Shown piece by piece: positions 52,301 through 61,000 of a stretch of 61,654 nucleotides of DNA. The stretch lies in the NCBI GenBank assembly GCA_022843545.1, contig JALHNL010000009.1:1-61654 (forward strand), written 5' to 3'. Origin of the DNA: Phycisphaerales bacterium (GTDB lineage: Bacteria > Planctomycetota > Phycisphaerae > Phycisphaerales > UBA1924). The notes under the pieces were generated by a model that was not told the DNA's origin, did no database searches, and was given only the letters and a program-made list of their open reading frames with translations. The translations under genes were made by a program, and so were the position numbers. Each line of letters begins with the position of its first letter. Positions within the stretch are counted from its first letter, which is position 1.

Positions 52301-55300
52301 GCGTTGGTGATCGTGATCTGACCGATGGCCTGCGTGCCCGCGCCCGAGTTGCCCGCGGCGCTGATCACGCCGTTGATCACCGGGTTGCGCACGCGCGTGC
52401 CCGCCACGACGCGGGCGATGGTGTCGCCCGCGAAGATGCCCGCCGTCGCGAAGGGCGAATCGCCCGGCGACAGCAGGCCGTCGCCCACGTCCACCGTGCC
52501 GATGGTGTTGGCGTAGATGGTGCCCACGATGCCGTCGAACGCGCCGACCACGCGGGTGTTGTCCGCGTTGGCGACCACGTTGCTGAGCACCACAGCGGGG
52601 TCCTGGGTCATCACGTCGCCGATCGCGCCGTCGGCGCGGATCGTCACGTTCTGGTTGGCGCCGACGCCCGCGACGGTGTTGCCCGTGCGGATGATGACGC
52701 CGTTGAGCCAGCCGTCAAAGGGTGCGCCGAAGTCTTCGGTGGTGTTGACCACCGCGCCGTCGATCTGATAGAGGCCGACGAAGGTGCCCTCGCCCAGCGT
52801 CGTCGAGTCGACGAAGAAGCCGGGGGCCGCGCCCACGCCGGGGCCCAGCGCCCCGCCGATGCCCAGCCACGGGCCGATCAGCCGATCGCCCACGCCGCTG
52901 GTTTCCGTCAGGCCCAGGTTGCCCGCGACGCTGATGTTGCCGCTGGGGCCCAGGGCCAGGATGTCCACGGCCACCAGGTCGCCGCGGGTCGTCTGGTTGC
53001 GGATGCTGCCCAGCGGGCCGTTGCCGGCGCCGGTCACGTTCAGCGCGGCGCCCACGCCCGCGTCGGTGATGATCGACAGCACGTCGATCTCCGCCGGGCC
53101 CGAGATCGAGATCGAGCTCAGGTCCGGACGCGCCACCGCCGTGCCGCCGTCGGTCGCGTAGCGGATCTGCCCGATGCTCACGCGGCCGGCGGCCTCGCCG
53201 CTGATGAACAGGTCGGCGCCGTTGACCAGCGCCACCTCGATGCGGGCCAGCACGACGCCCTGCGAGCCGTTGACCGGGAGGAACCGCACGCGCATGCGCG
53301 AGGCGTTGGGCGTGGCGGTGTTGTTGATGCCGCCGCCGATGCGGACGGTGAAGGGCGTGCCGTTGTCGTCGGTCAGCCGCAGCGTCTGACCGTACACCAC
53401 GTCGCGGAACAGGTTGGTGTCGGGGCTGGAGCCCAGCGAGCCGACCACCGCCGAGTCAAAGTTGGCGAAGCGGATGTCGGAGCGGGGGCCCAGTTGCAGG
53501 TTGGGCTGGAACTGCCCGATGGTGCCCGCGCCGGCGGTGCCCACCAGGAAGCGATCGATGATCGAGTCGGCCGACGTGGTGAGGGTGAAATTGTTCCCGA
53601 CGAACGTGTTGCCCACCAGGATCGCGCCGATGTGGCCCGGGCCGCCGCCCTGGCCGGTGGTGATCTGCACGGCGCCCGCCGCGCCGGGATCGACCTGCCC
53701 GGTGTCGGTGTTCTGGAAGCCCAGGCCCAGCGGGGCGACGATCGCGCCCACGCTACCGCCCACGCGCAGCACCAGACCGGTGATGTCGCCCGCGCCCACG
53801 TTGCCCGCGATGTCGGCGCGGAAGAACTGGCCCGCCGCCAGCCCGCCCAGGTCACCGCCGATGTTCACGGCCATGGCGCGGATGTCGCTCCCGGCCAGGA
53901 GCGCAAAGAGCGAACCGTTGGAGACGGTGAGGGTGCCGCCGGCCACGCGCAGGAAGTCCACCTGGTCTTCCTGCGAGTCGGTGCCCAGCCCGGGGGGGTC
54001 GCCGATGGTGCCGCCGCCGATGGGCGAGCCGCCGCCCTCAACGCTCGTGATGCCCACGCCCGCGCGCACCAGGCCCACCGACCCGTTGCGGACGGTGATG
54101 GTGCTGTTGAGCCAGGTGCCACCGCTGGTGAAGGCGCCCGCCGCCACCGCCGCCTGGCCCGCCATGGTCACCACATAGCCCTGCGAGCTGTTGGGGTCGC
54201 CGTCAGGCTGGCCGCCGATGACGAGGTAGTACGTGTCGGTCCGGTCCGCGGTGAAGCGCATGCGCACCCGCGGCGTGCCGGCGTTGGTCTGGTTGGTGTT
54301 GGGCGCCAGCGGGGGGAACTGCACCGCGGCGACGACGCGCCCGTTGCTGTCCACCACGCGTGCGTACGAGCCGGTGACGGTCGGCGCCTGCACGTCGAAG
54401 TTGATGCGGTCGCCGCGCCCGGCGCCGAAAGCGTAGAAGTCCGTGCTGTCTTCGGTCTGCGAGATGGGGTTGAAGGCCCCGATGGAGCCGCTGATGATCG
54501 CGCCGCGCAGGCCCGCGCCGACGTACTCCGCCGACAGGATCGAGTCGTTGCGGAAGTAGCCCGCGCCCAGCAGCAGCCCGCCCGCGTCGAAGATAAGGCC
54601 CACTGCCGTCTGGTTGCCCTGAAGCAGGAAGACCTCGGGCTCGATGTCCTCCGGGAACTGCCCTTCGGTCAGGCCCGGGAAGGTCTCCAGTTCCGCGTAA
54701 TTCAGGAACTGCACCGGCGGCCGCGCCGCGTTGTTGATGTCTGACAGGACCAGCACGTTCGCGGCGTTGCGCCCGCCCACGTTCAACTGGCCCAGCGTCC
54801 GCCCGATGGTGATGCTCGAACCGGTGGACACCGCGGCGTCGGTGGCCGTCCCGATCCACTCGGTGTTGATCCACGTGCCCGTGTCACTGCCGATCATCAC
54901 CGCCCGCGCGTCGCCCGTGATGTTCAGCGAGCCCGGCAGGAAGCCCACAAACGCCGTGTTCACCGAGCCGGTGATGTCCACCACGCCGTGCACGGCGGCG
55001 TGCAGGAACAGCTCGCCGATGTTGTTGTCGATGGTCACGCCCTGCTTGATCACCGGGATGCCCGGCAGCCCGGCGAGGTTGTTGGCCAGCGGCGTGTTGG
55101 AGAAATTCTCGAACCCGCTGATGGGCGCGCTGGGCCCGCGGAAGATCGGCGGGCCGTAGTAGTCCGCCGGGGTGCGGTTGTCGCGCGTCCACGGAGCACC
55201 GATGATGACCGAGCCCAGGCCGGCCGGGAGACCCACGGTGTTGCCGTCAGGGTCGATCGCGTAGCCGAAGCCGCCCTCCTCGAAATCATCGAACCGTCCC

Positions 55301-56556
55301 AGGAACCCGCCTTCACCGCTGAAGATGAAGTCGCCAAAGAAGGTGTCGCCGTCGAGGTCCTCGGTGTCAATGCCGGTGACACCGCCCGCGAGCAGCACGC
55401 GGGAGCCCGCGTTGGTGCCGGTGATCGAGATCCGGCCGATCCCGTCGTTGAAGTTCGGGATGCCGTCATCATCCAGGTCCACCTGCGCCGCGTCGTTGCC
55501 CGGCGTGGTGCTCAGCGCCTGCGTCAGGATCATCTGACGCCCGTACAGGTCGAGCACTTCGATGACCGAGCCCGCCGGGGCCTCGACGCGCAGCCGCACG
55601 GCTCCGATGCGATCGTCGTGGAGCTCGCCGAAGCGCGAGACCTGCTCGCGCGACTGCCAGTCGGTGAAGCGCAGGTTCGCGGTGTTCGCCCCGCCGCCGG
55701 CATCGAGCACGAAGCGGATCGCGTTGAAGAACTCCGGACCGTTGGCGGGGTTGGCGACGAAGTCGCCCTGGATCGGCCCGTTGATCGCGGGGACGTCGAA
55801 CGCGTCGTTGACCGTCACGATCGCGGGATCGTTGGTGGTCGGGTCCTGGAGGAACGCGATGGTCTGGAAGTACGGGATCTGCAGCAGTTCAACCCGGAAG
55901 TCGCCCGGGGCGAAGTTCGCGATCTGCTCCCACGCCATCGACCACTGCACATAGGCCTGGAACTCGTAGATCCGGGGATCGTCATCCGACGCCGCCGGGC
56001 CGGGTGTGAAGAACACCGCCACCGACTCGCCGGGGCCCATCGCCAGTTGCAGCCGCGACTCGGCCTCGGTCGCGGGGGGCACGATCGGCAGGTCGATGAT
56101 GTCCAGCGTCGCGTTCACCAGGATCGCGCTGTAGCGATCGTCGATGGTGATCACGCCCGTCGCCGGGTCGGGCAGGAAGCCCTGAGCCTCGGTGTTCGTG
56201 AAGTCGGTGGTGGTGACCTCGGCCGGCACGACCGGCGGCGGGATGTCCACGCGCCGGAACGGGTTCATGTACGCAAAGAAGAGATCCACGCCCGTCAGCA
56301 CGCCGTTGCGGATCACCGGCAGGACGTTCTGATCCAGGAAGAGCGGGTCGTTGACGTCCTGCGGGATGACGATCTGGAACAGGTACTGGCGGTTCTCGAG
56401 CTGCTCCACCATCTGCGGCGCGCGCAGTTCCGGCGCGTGCTCTGCCTGCTCCATCAAGCGCTGGGGGGTGCGGGCCTTGCGGCGCGAGCCGCCCGCGTTC
56501 GTGCCTTCCGTGCCGCCGCTCATCACACCCGACAGCCAACGCTTGACGATGCCCAT
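46303..56556 (-). CDS. Giant surface protein (3417 residues) with beta-solenoid-like body and degenerate metzincin-like C-terminus
   Basis: This protein opens with a basic stretch and the motif QLENRQYLF (residues 52-60), close to the LExRxL-type signature at the head of many planctomycete giant exported proteins. PPC-like domains lie at about 705-795 and 2690-2790. A beta-solenoid-like body spans about 1400-2300, with short I/V-x-I repeats such as GSIGTISIKGDANFGDIG. Calcium-type DG.F.T.DD repeats lie at about 2900-3010. The last 160 residues resemble a matrixin-type protease, but its HExxHxxGxxH reads R3340-Q-A-V-Q-L-M-G-V-R-T3350. AGGAG seven bases upstream fixes the ATG at 56556. It is probably secreted and structural. 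Confidence 0.8.
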   Translation of the reverse strand: MGIVKRWLSGVMSGGTEGTNAGGSRRKARTPQRLMEQAEHAPELRAPQMVEQLENRQYLFQIVIPQDVNDPLFLDQNVLPVIRNGVLTGVDLFFAYMNPFRRVDIPPPVVPAEVTTTDFTNTEAQGFLPDPATGVITIDDRYSAILVNATLDIIDLPIVPPATEAESRLQLAMGPGESVAVFFTPGPAASDDDPRIYEFQAYVQWSMAWEQIANFAPGDFRVELLQIPYFQTIAFLQDPTTNDPAIVTVNDAFDVPAINGPIQGDFVANPANGPEFFNAIRFVLDAGGGANTANLRFTDWQSREQVSRFGELHDDRIGAVRLRVEAPAGSVIEVLDLYGRQMILTQALSTTPGNDAAQVDLDDDGIPNFNDGIGRISITGTNAGSRVLLAGGVTGIDTEDLDGDTFFGDFIFSGEGGFLGRFDDFEEGGFGYAIDPDGNTVGLPAGLGSVIIGAPWTRDNRTPADYYGPPIFRGPSAPISGFENFSNTPLANNLAGLPGIPVIKQGVTIDNNIGELFLHAAVHGVVDITGSVNTAFVGFLPGSLNITGDARAVMIGSDTGTWINTEWIGTATDAAVSTGSSITIGRTLGQLNVGGRNAANVLVLSDINNAARPPVQFLNYAELETFPGLTEGQFPEDIEPEVFLLQGNQTAVGLIFDAGGLLLGAGYFRNDSILSAEYVGAGLRGAIISGSIGAFNPISQTEDSTDFYAFGAGRGDRINFDVQAPTVTGSYARVVDSNGRVVAAVQFPPLAPNTNQTNAGTPRVRMRFTADRTDTYYLVIGGQPDGDPNSSQGYVVTMAGQAAVAAGAFTSGGTWLNSTITVRNGSVGLVRAGVGITSVEGGGSPIGGGTIGDPPGLGTDSQEDQVDFLRVAGGTLTVSNGSLFALLAGSDIRAMAVNIGGDLGGLAAGQFFRADIAGNVGAGDITGLVLRVGGSVGAIVAPLGLGFQNTDTGQVDPGAAGAVQITTGQGGGPGHIGAILVGNTFVGNNFTLTTSADSIIDRFLVGTAGAGTIGQFQPNLQLGPRSDIRFANFDSAVVGSLGSSPDTNLFRDVVYGQTLRLTDDNGTPFTVRIGGGINNTATPNASRMRVRFLPVNGSQGVVLARIEVALVNGADLFISGEAAGRVSIGQIRYATDGGTAVARPDLSSISISGPAEIDVLSIITDAGVGAALNVTGAGNGPLGSIRNQTTRGDLVAVDILALGPSGNISVAGNLGLTETSGVGDRLIGPWLGIGGALGPGVGAAPGFFVDSTTLGEGTFVGLYQIDGAVVNTTEDFGAPFDGWLNGVIIRTGNTVAGVGANQNVTIRADGAIGDVMTQDPAVVLSNVVANADNTRVVGAFDGIVGTIYANTIGTVDVGDGLLSPGDSPFATAGIFAGDTIARVVAGTRVRNPVINGVISAAGNSGAGTQAIGQITITNAVVDGAFIGASTHDSWWRSARAIPNAGLVPADPITGTAVVNRLVLTGTNLRRSTVVGVNVNQVNITRGVFDASTVQAQVVAEVDSGNIQLIRADGFVNTTRDGEALEYRIALIRAAGDVGTIQTNTRGSISDLFVDINGNITRSITALNMTRLSLDVDATINAITAQGDFRSINVTAGRLLSARAVNVRSSTFTVAGEVRSVSATNSITSSVIEADGPFGTIGTIVAGNSISGQIISSGVVRGITATRGDISALIRTTEPDADLLSIRAGRDAAISLDALGNVGSIIAGRHVGRRAVLGSPADQLQVRGNLATITAGGQVYADVKVGQSITGQITAGRVAALPNTVSVPTRDRVSAANIVAYGRINAVTITGDFAGRIESYSGGIGKVTINAGSLRRYAPDVTTVTPEVTRGGIFAHDGNIDSVSITRGHLLGDVIATNGSIGTISIKGDANFGDIGIDPTKVVDPNTPTAADTALAASEGRFRLPALPTGSTGAGRDGPTIQARYDIGTISTTGRLFEAAIIAGRTIRQISALGADDVGGASLTPSFILAGDLVTTVNFTGNVDGLLIGGGIVNLGADGLPGGIGADTDTVESGDVGAVTIRGSANNLRVTAGMNAGADGLYNNADDLAAIGLSTVRQVTVTGAATNSSVFADTSTGVVSPAGISTGGTDLATVAPVFVVAGLPPGTLIPAAGQVFNVNGNDVNIRLSGPGQAFFDTITVPGTARILLIGTTSSSQLQFTQVGSANTLSNLVILSTDDSSLSSIVLPHTLTGATSGMYVDGTVGNASFGNISTVPGAPGEFQVGQGVNSLVLGGAGNLAPNIVRFTTQFLGNATINGGLGDSQAAGAISNQSRLDAKTATAIQVNGALGGIISVDQDASRLTITGAVDEGGVRVGGATQTFSAASLFRARLSFRSGVTNLNINGNTDESLVYAGTDLGEDARVGGTNANADTTGNGNISRAVFGGDFTRSDLAAGVRRGASGFLTTSTDIAAPGRSVITSVVINGTQVGSPVNSQQYGIVTNGSVGGITIGGAGFTGGAGNFQSINYDSQPELLRVVDLRVGELGGVFTARMTFSQALNFSSVSSALIINEVRGTAGQLAESAALVEGTDYFLSYDADTFVLSIEFSTTITDRRMTADVPGLDTPQVDGFGDPLPSPGIYRFVLLADELGGQDTGQILDGNGDGATGDDYEDYTIVGDAGDRLDNFTANTTEANIPLYGPSNLDVLMGGALTGLNTLNTTFTIRGKIGDNPYHDTSVFPPTLDFDIYTFSLRAGQILRFGGLTGVAALAEFRFFRVSPTGGVPVPAGDGFQTLSTDQPVDPNQGPAFSWLIERSGTYAIAISTGNQLASAQADGFYDPFPPAGPTPNTFLFAPNANGDIPITVADIERRPLAGGNVTGDYSFGIRIADDGDSGFAAEADPNDGSPLFVPLPSDFATPTTVLTVADAGGGADFTFRLRVGADGLAGTSDDLVIGNNGRGINSTREAGLDGLFNTGDDRVLLTNDAGDGLDAVSAPLPSEFAGPDGNLGTFDDLLVINRDGYQFILNPGANGVINGNTGSDDRVIGTDVYGNTLTRAAGKDNAFGTLDDLTTVGASIGDRGVPGYTPTLQGDVDIINLNSDTRIAVNSRMRVTLRSVEDGSNLGLLEPTRNGFQGAIDVSDLRGLVQFAIFETSAKSTISDGRVIAAPDRINYLDGAPNLTLSNDGFTRYGFDEKGDFYIEFTVPGRLDDATVPASLALYVQGALQTDYQVEIQNLGVGAAPPVLKTQNILLETNGGTVDWLEASRRTVLEAYNALNNGFSSRFNGVPAADYILNSAANPNNLVNQVQALFDGALGAGRVRISTNPADFEGETFSTIYITSSPEPAPFFSKGNFGEVERVDPFNSNPADEGVVYANALNLLGFTPTQGSADAFIRSLAAAVTRQAVQLMGVRTTVAVGLPFPVVEVTADDSPSQNAIANAYGFTDALVNLGGQGSVNSNTQFFLGQQNSFDLLRRIFGVA

Positions 56557-57048
56557 GTCACGCTCCTGCAGTCTCACGTCTGAAAAAAGGTCCGCCGAGG
56601 TTACGCCGCGGCGTGCGGCGCGGGAGGAAGTGGCTTCGATTCCGAACCGGGCTCCTCGTGGCTCCACCACCGCGGATCACTCCGCGCCGAAAAACACCCA
56701 CCCCCACCACCCCCACCGCCCCCACGAGTGCTCAACCTGACCACGCACGCCGACGGATGGCGAGCCCAAAGGCTAGCCCTGCCAACGCGCTCTAGGCAGG
56801 CTACCGCCCCGCGCCTGCCCACGCAAGTCCACGTGTGGCAACGGGTTGCCGCCAAGTTTGTCCACGGATTGTTCCACCGGCCGGGCCTCCCCTGTGCGCA
56901 CTGCGCCACCCACCCCGAGCCCGAGCACCTGTCTCCCTACGAGGTCCCTGCGCCCCCGGTTTCACCCAACCTCAGCCTCGCCCTTCGGTTATGCTCAGGT
57001 CTTCCGCCACCCGTGCAAGACCCACGCTCCCTCGCCCAATGAGTCACC
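56557..57048. other. Divergent intergenic region
   Basis: This 492-base gap lies between the giant gene and the membrane-protein gene at 57049 and should hold both promoters. I see no gene. A 6-bp hairpin (CGCGGA / TCCGCG) at 56671-56686 and the G-run tract at 56697-56723 are the only structures that stand out. Confidence 0.4.
56697..56723 (-). other. G-quadruplex-forming tract
   Basis: On the minus strand four G-runs (5, 5, 5 and 3 bases) are separated by loops of four, four and one base, fitting the G3+N1-7 rule. The tract lies about 140 bases upstream of the giant gene's start codon on its non-template strand. Confidence 0.4.
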
Positions 57049-58011
57049 ATGCTCGACCCCACCTCCACAACCCCGCCGGCCCCGGCATTCGCCCCTGACG
57101 CCGACGCGATCCTGAAGCCGCTCGACTCGGCGATCCAGGCGATCCAGAGCCAGCCGTGGGGCATACACCTCGTTGTGGGGAGCCTGCTGGTCTTCGGCCT
57201 GCTCCTCTGGATGTTCGGACGGCGGCTGCTGCGGCCGTTGGCCGCTCTGATCGGCGGTGGGTTGGGGGGCGTGGCCGGGTACGTTTTACTACCTACGACG
57301 TTTCCTGATTCGGGCCTGTCACCTTATTTTGGGATGCTAGCCGGTCTGGTTATCGGACTCCTCCTCGCCCTGTTCCTCTTCAAGGTGGCCACCGCCGCCG
57401 CCTTCGGCGTGGCGGTCGGGATCGCCGCGATGATGATCTCCACCGGCGTGCTGGCGCGGACCTCGACGCCGCCCGCGCTGAACCCGTCGGCGGGTCAACA
57501 GGTCGCCGATGCGGTGAAGGACGCGATCGACGGCGCGCTGGCGCCGGCCAGCGCGGAGGAGCCGGCGGCGACGGCGACCCCGGCGGAGAAGTACCCGAAT
57601 CTGGAGCCGCTGACCAAGGCGGTGCGCGATCTTGCGCGGGCGGCCCGGGCGGAAGTGGCGGAGCGCTGGCGGTCCATCCCCGAAGCGCACAAGCCCTGGG
57701 TGGGCCTCTCGGGCGCGGGTGGGCTGCTCGTGGGCTTCCTGCTGGGTTTCCTGATGCCCAAGTGGTCGAGCGAGATCGTGACGGGTCTGCTCGGCGCGGC
57801 GATCTGGCTGGCGGCGGGTGTGTGGCTGTGGCACGCCTTCGCGCTGCCGGGGAGCGAGCCGCTCACGCGCGTGGCCCCGATGGGCTGGGCGCTGGTGTGG
57901 GGCTTCGCGGGCGTGCTGGGCGCGCTGCTGCAGGCCAAACTCACCCAGAAGAAGAAGCCCGAGCCCGCGCCGGCGCGGGAGGAGTCGGGCACGCCCTCGC
58001 CCAAGGCCTGA
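57049..58011 (+). CDS. Multi-helix membrane protein of unknown function
   Basis: This 320-residue protein has an N-terminal cluster of about three hydrophobic helices (about residues 40-140; VVGSLLVFGLLLWMFG, then GLVIGLLLALFLFKVATAAA), a soluble linker rich in Ala and Glu (about 140-210), and a second cluster of two or three helices (about 215-300). The C-terminus is Lys/Pro-rich (AKLTQKKKPEPAPAREES). It resembles small-molecule or assembly membrane proteins with a DUF4203-like arrangement, but I cannot assign a function. It is convergent with the PQQ-repeat gene (stops 12 bases apart). Confidence 0.65.
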   Translation: MLDPTSTTPPAPAFAPDADAILKPLDSAIQAIQSQPWGIHLVVGSLLVFGLLLWMFGRRLLRPLAALIGGGLGGVAGYVLLPTTFPDSGLSPYFGMLAGLVIGLLLALFLFKVATAAAFGVAVGIAAMMISTGVLARTSTPPALNPSAGQQVADAVKDAIDGALAPASAEEPAATATPAEKYPNLEPLTKAVRDLARAARAEVAERWRSIPEAHKPWVGLSGAGGLLVGFLLGFLMPKWSSEIVTGLLGAAIWLAAGVWLWHAFALPGSEPLTRVAPMGWALVWGFAGVLGALLQAKLTQKKKPEPAPAREESGTPSPKA

Positions 58012-58023
58012 GCCCCGCGGCGA

Positions 58024-61000
58024 TCACGGCTGGGTCGATACCACCGGCGCGTTGAAGACCACGGTCGAGAAGCCGTACGTCACCGCCACGCGCCCATCGA
58101 TGACCGCGACGCGCTCGGGCTCGCGCGGGAGGCGGATCGACCCCGCGCTGGTGGCGGCGGCCGTCCGGGCATCCAGCGTGAAGCAGGTGTAACCGAAGAT
58201 CACGTTCACCGCGAACTCGGGGCGGGTGGTGGAGAGCCCGAAGTACCCCGACTCGATCGGCACCGGCGGGAGCAGCGCGTCCTCGCCCGAGGCCACCGCG
58301 TCGGTCCCGATGACCGAGCCGTCCATGCCCAGCAGCAGCACGCCCTGCCCGCTGCGGATGGCGATCCGCGAGCCGCCCGCGTCGGTGCGCCGGTCGGCGT
58401 AAATGGGCCCGCCGGTCATGGTGCGGCTGCGGGGGTCGATCGGCCCGGCGATGACCCGCCCGTCGGCGGTGTCCAGCAGCCACAACTCCGCGCTCTCGTC
58501 CTTGATGATCAGGCGATCATCGACGATCCAGGCGTCGGGCGCGGCGGAGGCCATGTGATCCGTGAGCATCCAGACGGGCGCTTCCAGCCTGACGGGATCG
58601 AAGCCCATGACAGCCTGGCGCGCCCCCACGACCAGTTCGCCGCGGACCGAGGCACGCATCCAGCGCACATCGCCGGCTTCTTCGGGAAGAGTGACCGTGC
58701 GGAGCAGCCCGCCGGTGCGGGTGTCGTACGCGAGGAGGAGTTGCAGCGCTTTGCCGTCTTCATCGCGCTGCCCGGCGATGATGAGCGTGCCGCCGATGAC
58801 CACCGCGTCGTAGACCGCGGTGAGGTCCACCTTCTGGGCGGCGAGGCGTTCGCCGCTGGCGGCGTCGAGCAGCACCAGCCGCCCGCGTCGCTGGACCATC
58901 GCCAGCGTGGCCTCGTCGCCGGTGAACAGGATCTCGCGGCCCTGCACGGTCTGGCGGGCCTCGATGAAGTCGGGCGGGCGGAACTCGCGGTTGTTGCGCG
59001 CGGGCGCGGGCTCGCCGATCATGGAGTTGAACGAGGGCGTGCTCCACGCGGCCTTGCCCGTGCGGGTGTCGAGGCGGACCACGCTCTGCGACTCGGCGAG
59101 GAAGAGCAGCGCACCGCCGGGGTCGCTGCGCACCAGCACGGTCTGGCGGTCGGTGGAGGCGTGGAGGGCCAGTTCAGTCAGCGGCGCGCCGTCGGGCGCG
59201 TTGGCGGCGGACCCATAGAGCGCGACCTTGCCCGAGGTGTGCCGCAGCACGAAGAACGGGCGGCTGTGGGGCATCGGGTCGTCGAGCAGGGGCTGGAGCA
59301 GCGCCCAGCCGGTGAGCACCTGCTGCCCTTCCTGGATGGGCGCTCCGGCGCTGGGCCAGCGGCGCATGGTGGCCATGTGCTCGCCCAGCGTCTGGGCCAG
59401 CGCGGGGCGGTCCAGCGGCTGGCCGCGGGCGGTGAGCGTGACGGCGGGGTAGTTCGTGGAGAGGCGGCGCAACTGCTCGCCGGCGGCGATGAGCAGCCCG
59501 CGCTCGCGCAGGTTGGTGATCAGGCGTCCGCCCAGTTCGCCCACCACCGTCTCGGGCGGGTCGGGCATGCGCGCGGCGGCCCGCAGGCCCAGCTCCAGCG
59601 CCTTGGCCTCGGCGCGGGCCTGTTCGCCTCCGCCGTGCATGTCCGCCAGCCGGAGCCAGAGCCCGGGCGTGGCGCGCCCAAGGGGGAAGCGGGACGCGAG
59701 CAGTTCGATGGCCGAGGTCTCGGCGCCCGGCGGGAGGGCGGCGATCTGCTGGTCCAGCTCGCGGTCGAAGGGCTCGTACAGCCCGCGCCCGCCCGAAGCG
59801 ATGAGCGCCTGCAGCCGGGTGGTGGCCTCGCCCCCCGCCTCGACCGCACCGCGGGCGGAGCGGAACATGGCGGTCTGCAGGTCGCGCGAAGCCAGCACGC
59901 TCTGGAGCGAGGCGACGGCCTCGCGCTTCAAGTCGCGCGAGGACTGGTCCGCCGCGAGCAGGATCAGACGGGTGGCGCGCTGCTCGGGCGTGGCGCACGC
60001 GGGCTCGATGAGCGGGAGCAGGCGGGTGCAGAGTTCGGGCGGGAGTTTGGGGGGCTGCAGCCCGGCCACCGCGCCGGATTCGGCGCGGGCGGGGTTCAGC
60101 GAAGCCTCGACCATCGCCAGCACCGCGCCCGCCAGCCTCGACGCCAGCCCTTCGTGACGGGCCTTGGCCTCACCACCCGTCACCAGCCGCAGCGCCTCCT
60201 CCGTCGCCGCGCCGATCTCCGCCGTCTTGCCCGCGGCGTACGCGAACTCGACCAGGCGGATCGCCGGCGTGGGGTCGGCGGGGTTGTCGCGCAGGCGCTG
60301 GCGGAGCAGCGCGGCGGCCTCCTCCCAGCGCAGATAGAGGTGAACGCGGGCATCGTCGGTGACGACGAGCCGGTCGTCGGTGACGGTGAGCGCGCCGGGC
60401 TCGTCGGTGCGGACCAGTCGCAACTGCTCGGGGCTTTCGGGCTTGACGACCATGAGCCCCGGCGCCGGGCTGAGGACCGGCGCCAGCACCTCGCCCCCGG
60501 CGACCACGGCCCGCCCGCGGATGCCCGGCGCGTCAAAGGCCGGGGTGAGCGCGGGCGGCGCGGTGCCGAAGCCCTCGAAGGGGACGAACGCCATGCGGTT
60601 CTCGCCTACCGCCGCCAGGCGCGAGCCGGCGTCCAGGACGTAGTGCGCCTCGGCGAAATCCTCAGTGGCGACCCGGGCGATGATCGCGCCGCTGCGCACG
60701 CTCATCGCCAGGATGGACGTGCGGTCGGGCGAGACCAGATACGCGGTGTCGCCCCGCACGACCGGCACATTCATGTGCCACGGGGCCGAGGGGATTTCGC
60801 CCTGTGCGGGCTCGGGGGGCAGGCGGCGGACCCATGCGGGCCGGCCGGTGTGAGCCTCGTACGCGCCGATGACACCCAGGCGGTCGCTGCGGAAGACCAG
60901 CCCGTCGGCCAGGACCGCGCCGTCCGTCACCTGCTGCGCGCCGCGGAAGGGCAGCACGCCCGCCGAGCCCACCAGTCGCGTCCAGCGCGGGCGGCCCGTG

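Noticed and set aside
46273-54744. Very long plus-strand open frames (over 1200 residues each) opposite the giant gene
   Set aside because: They are antisense frames typical of GC-rich coding DNA; their translations are dominated by Arg/Ala/Gly/Asp/Val with no domain, while the minus-strand frame encodes a coherent protein.
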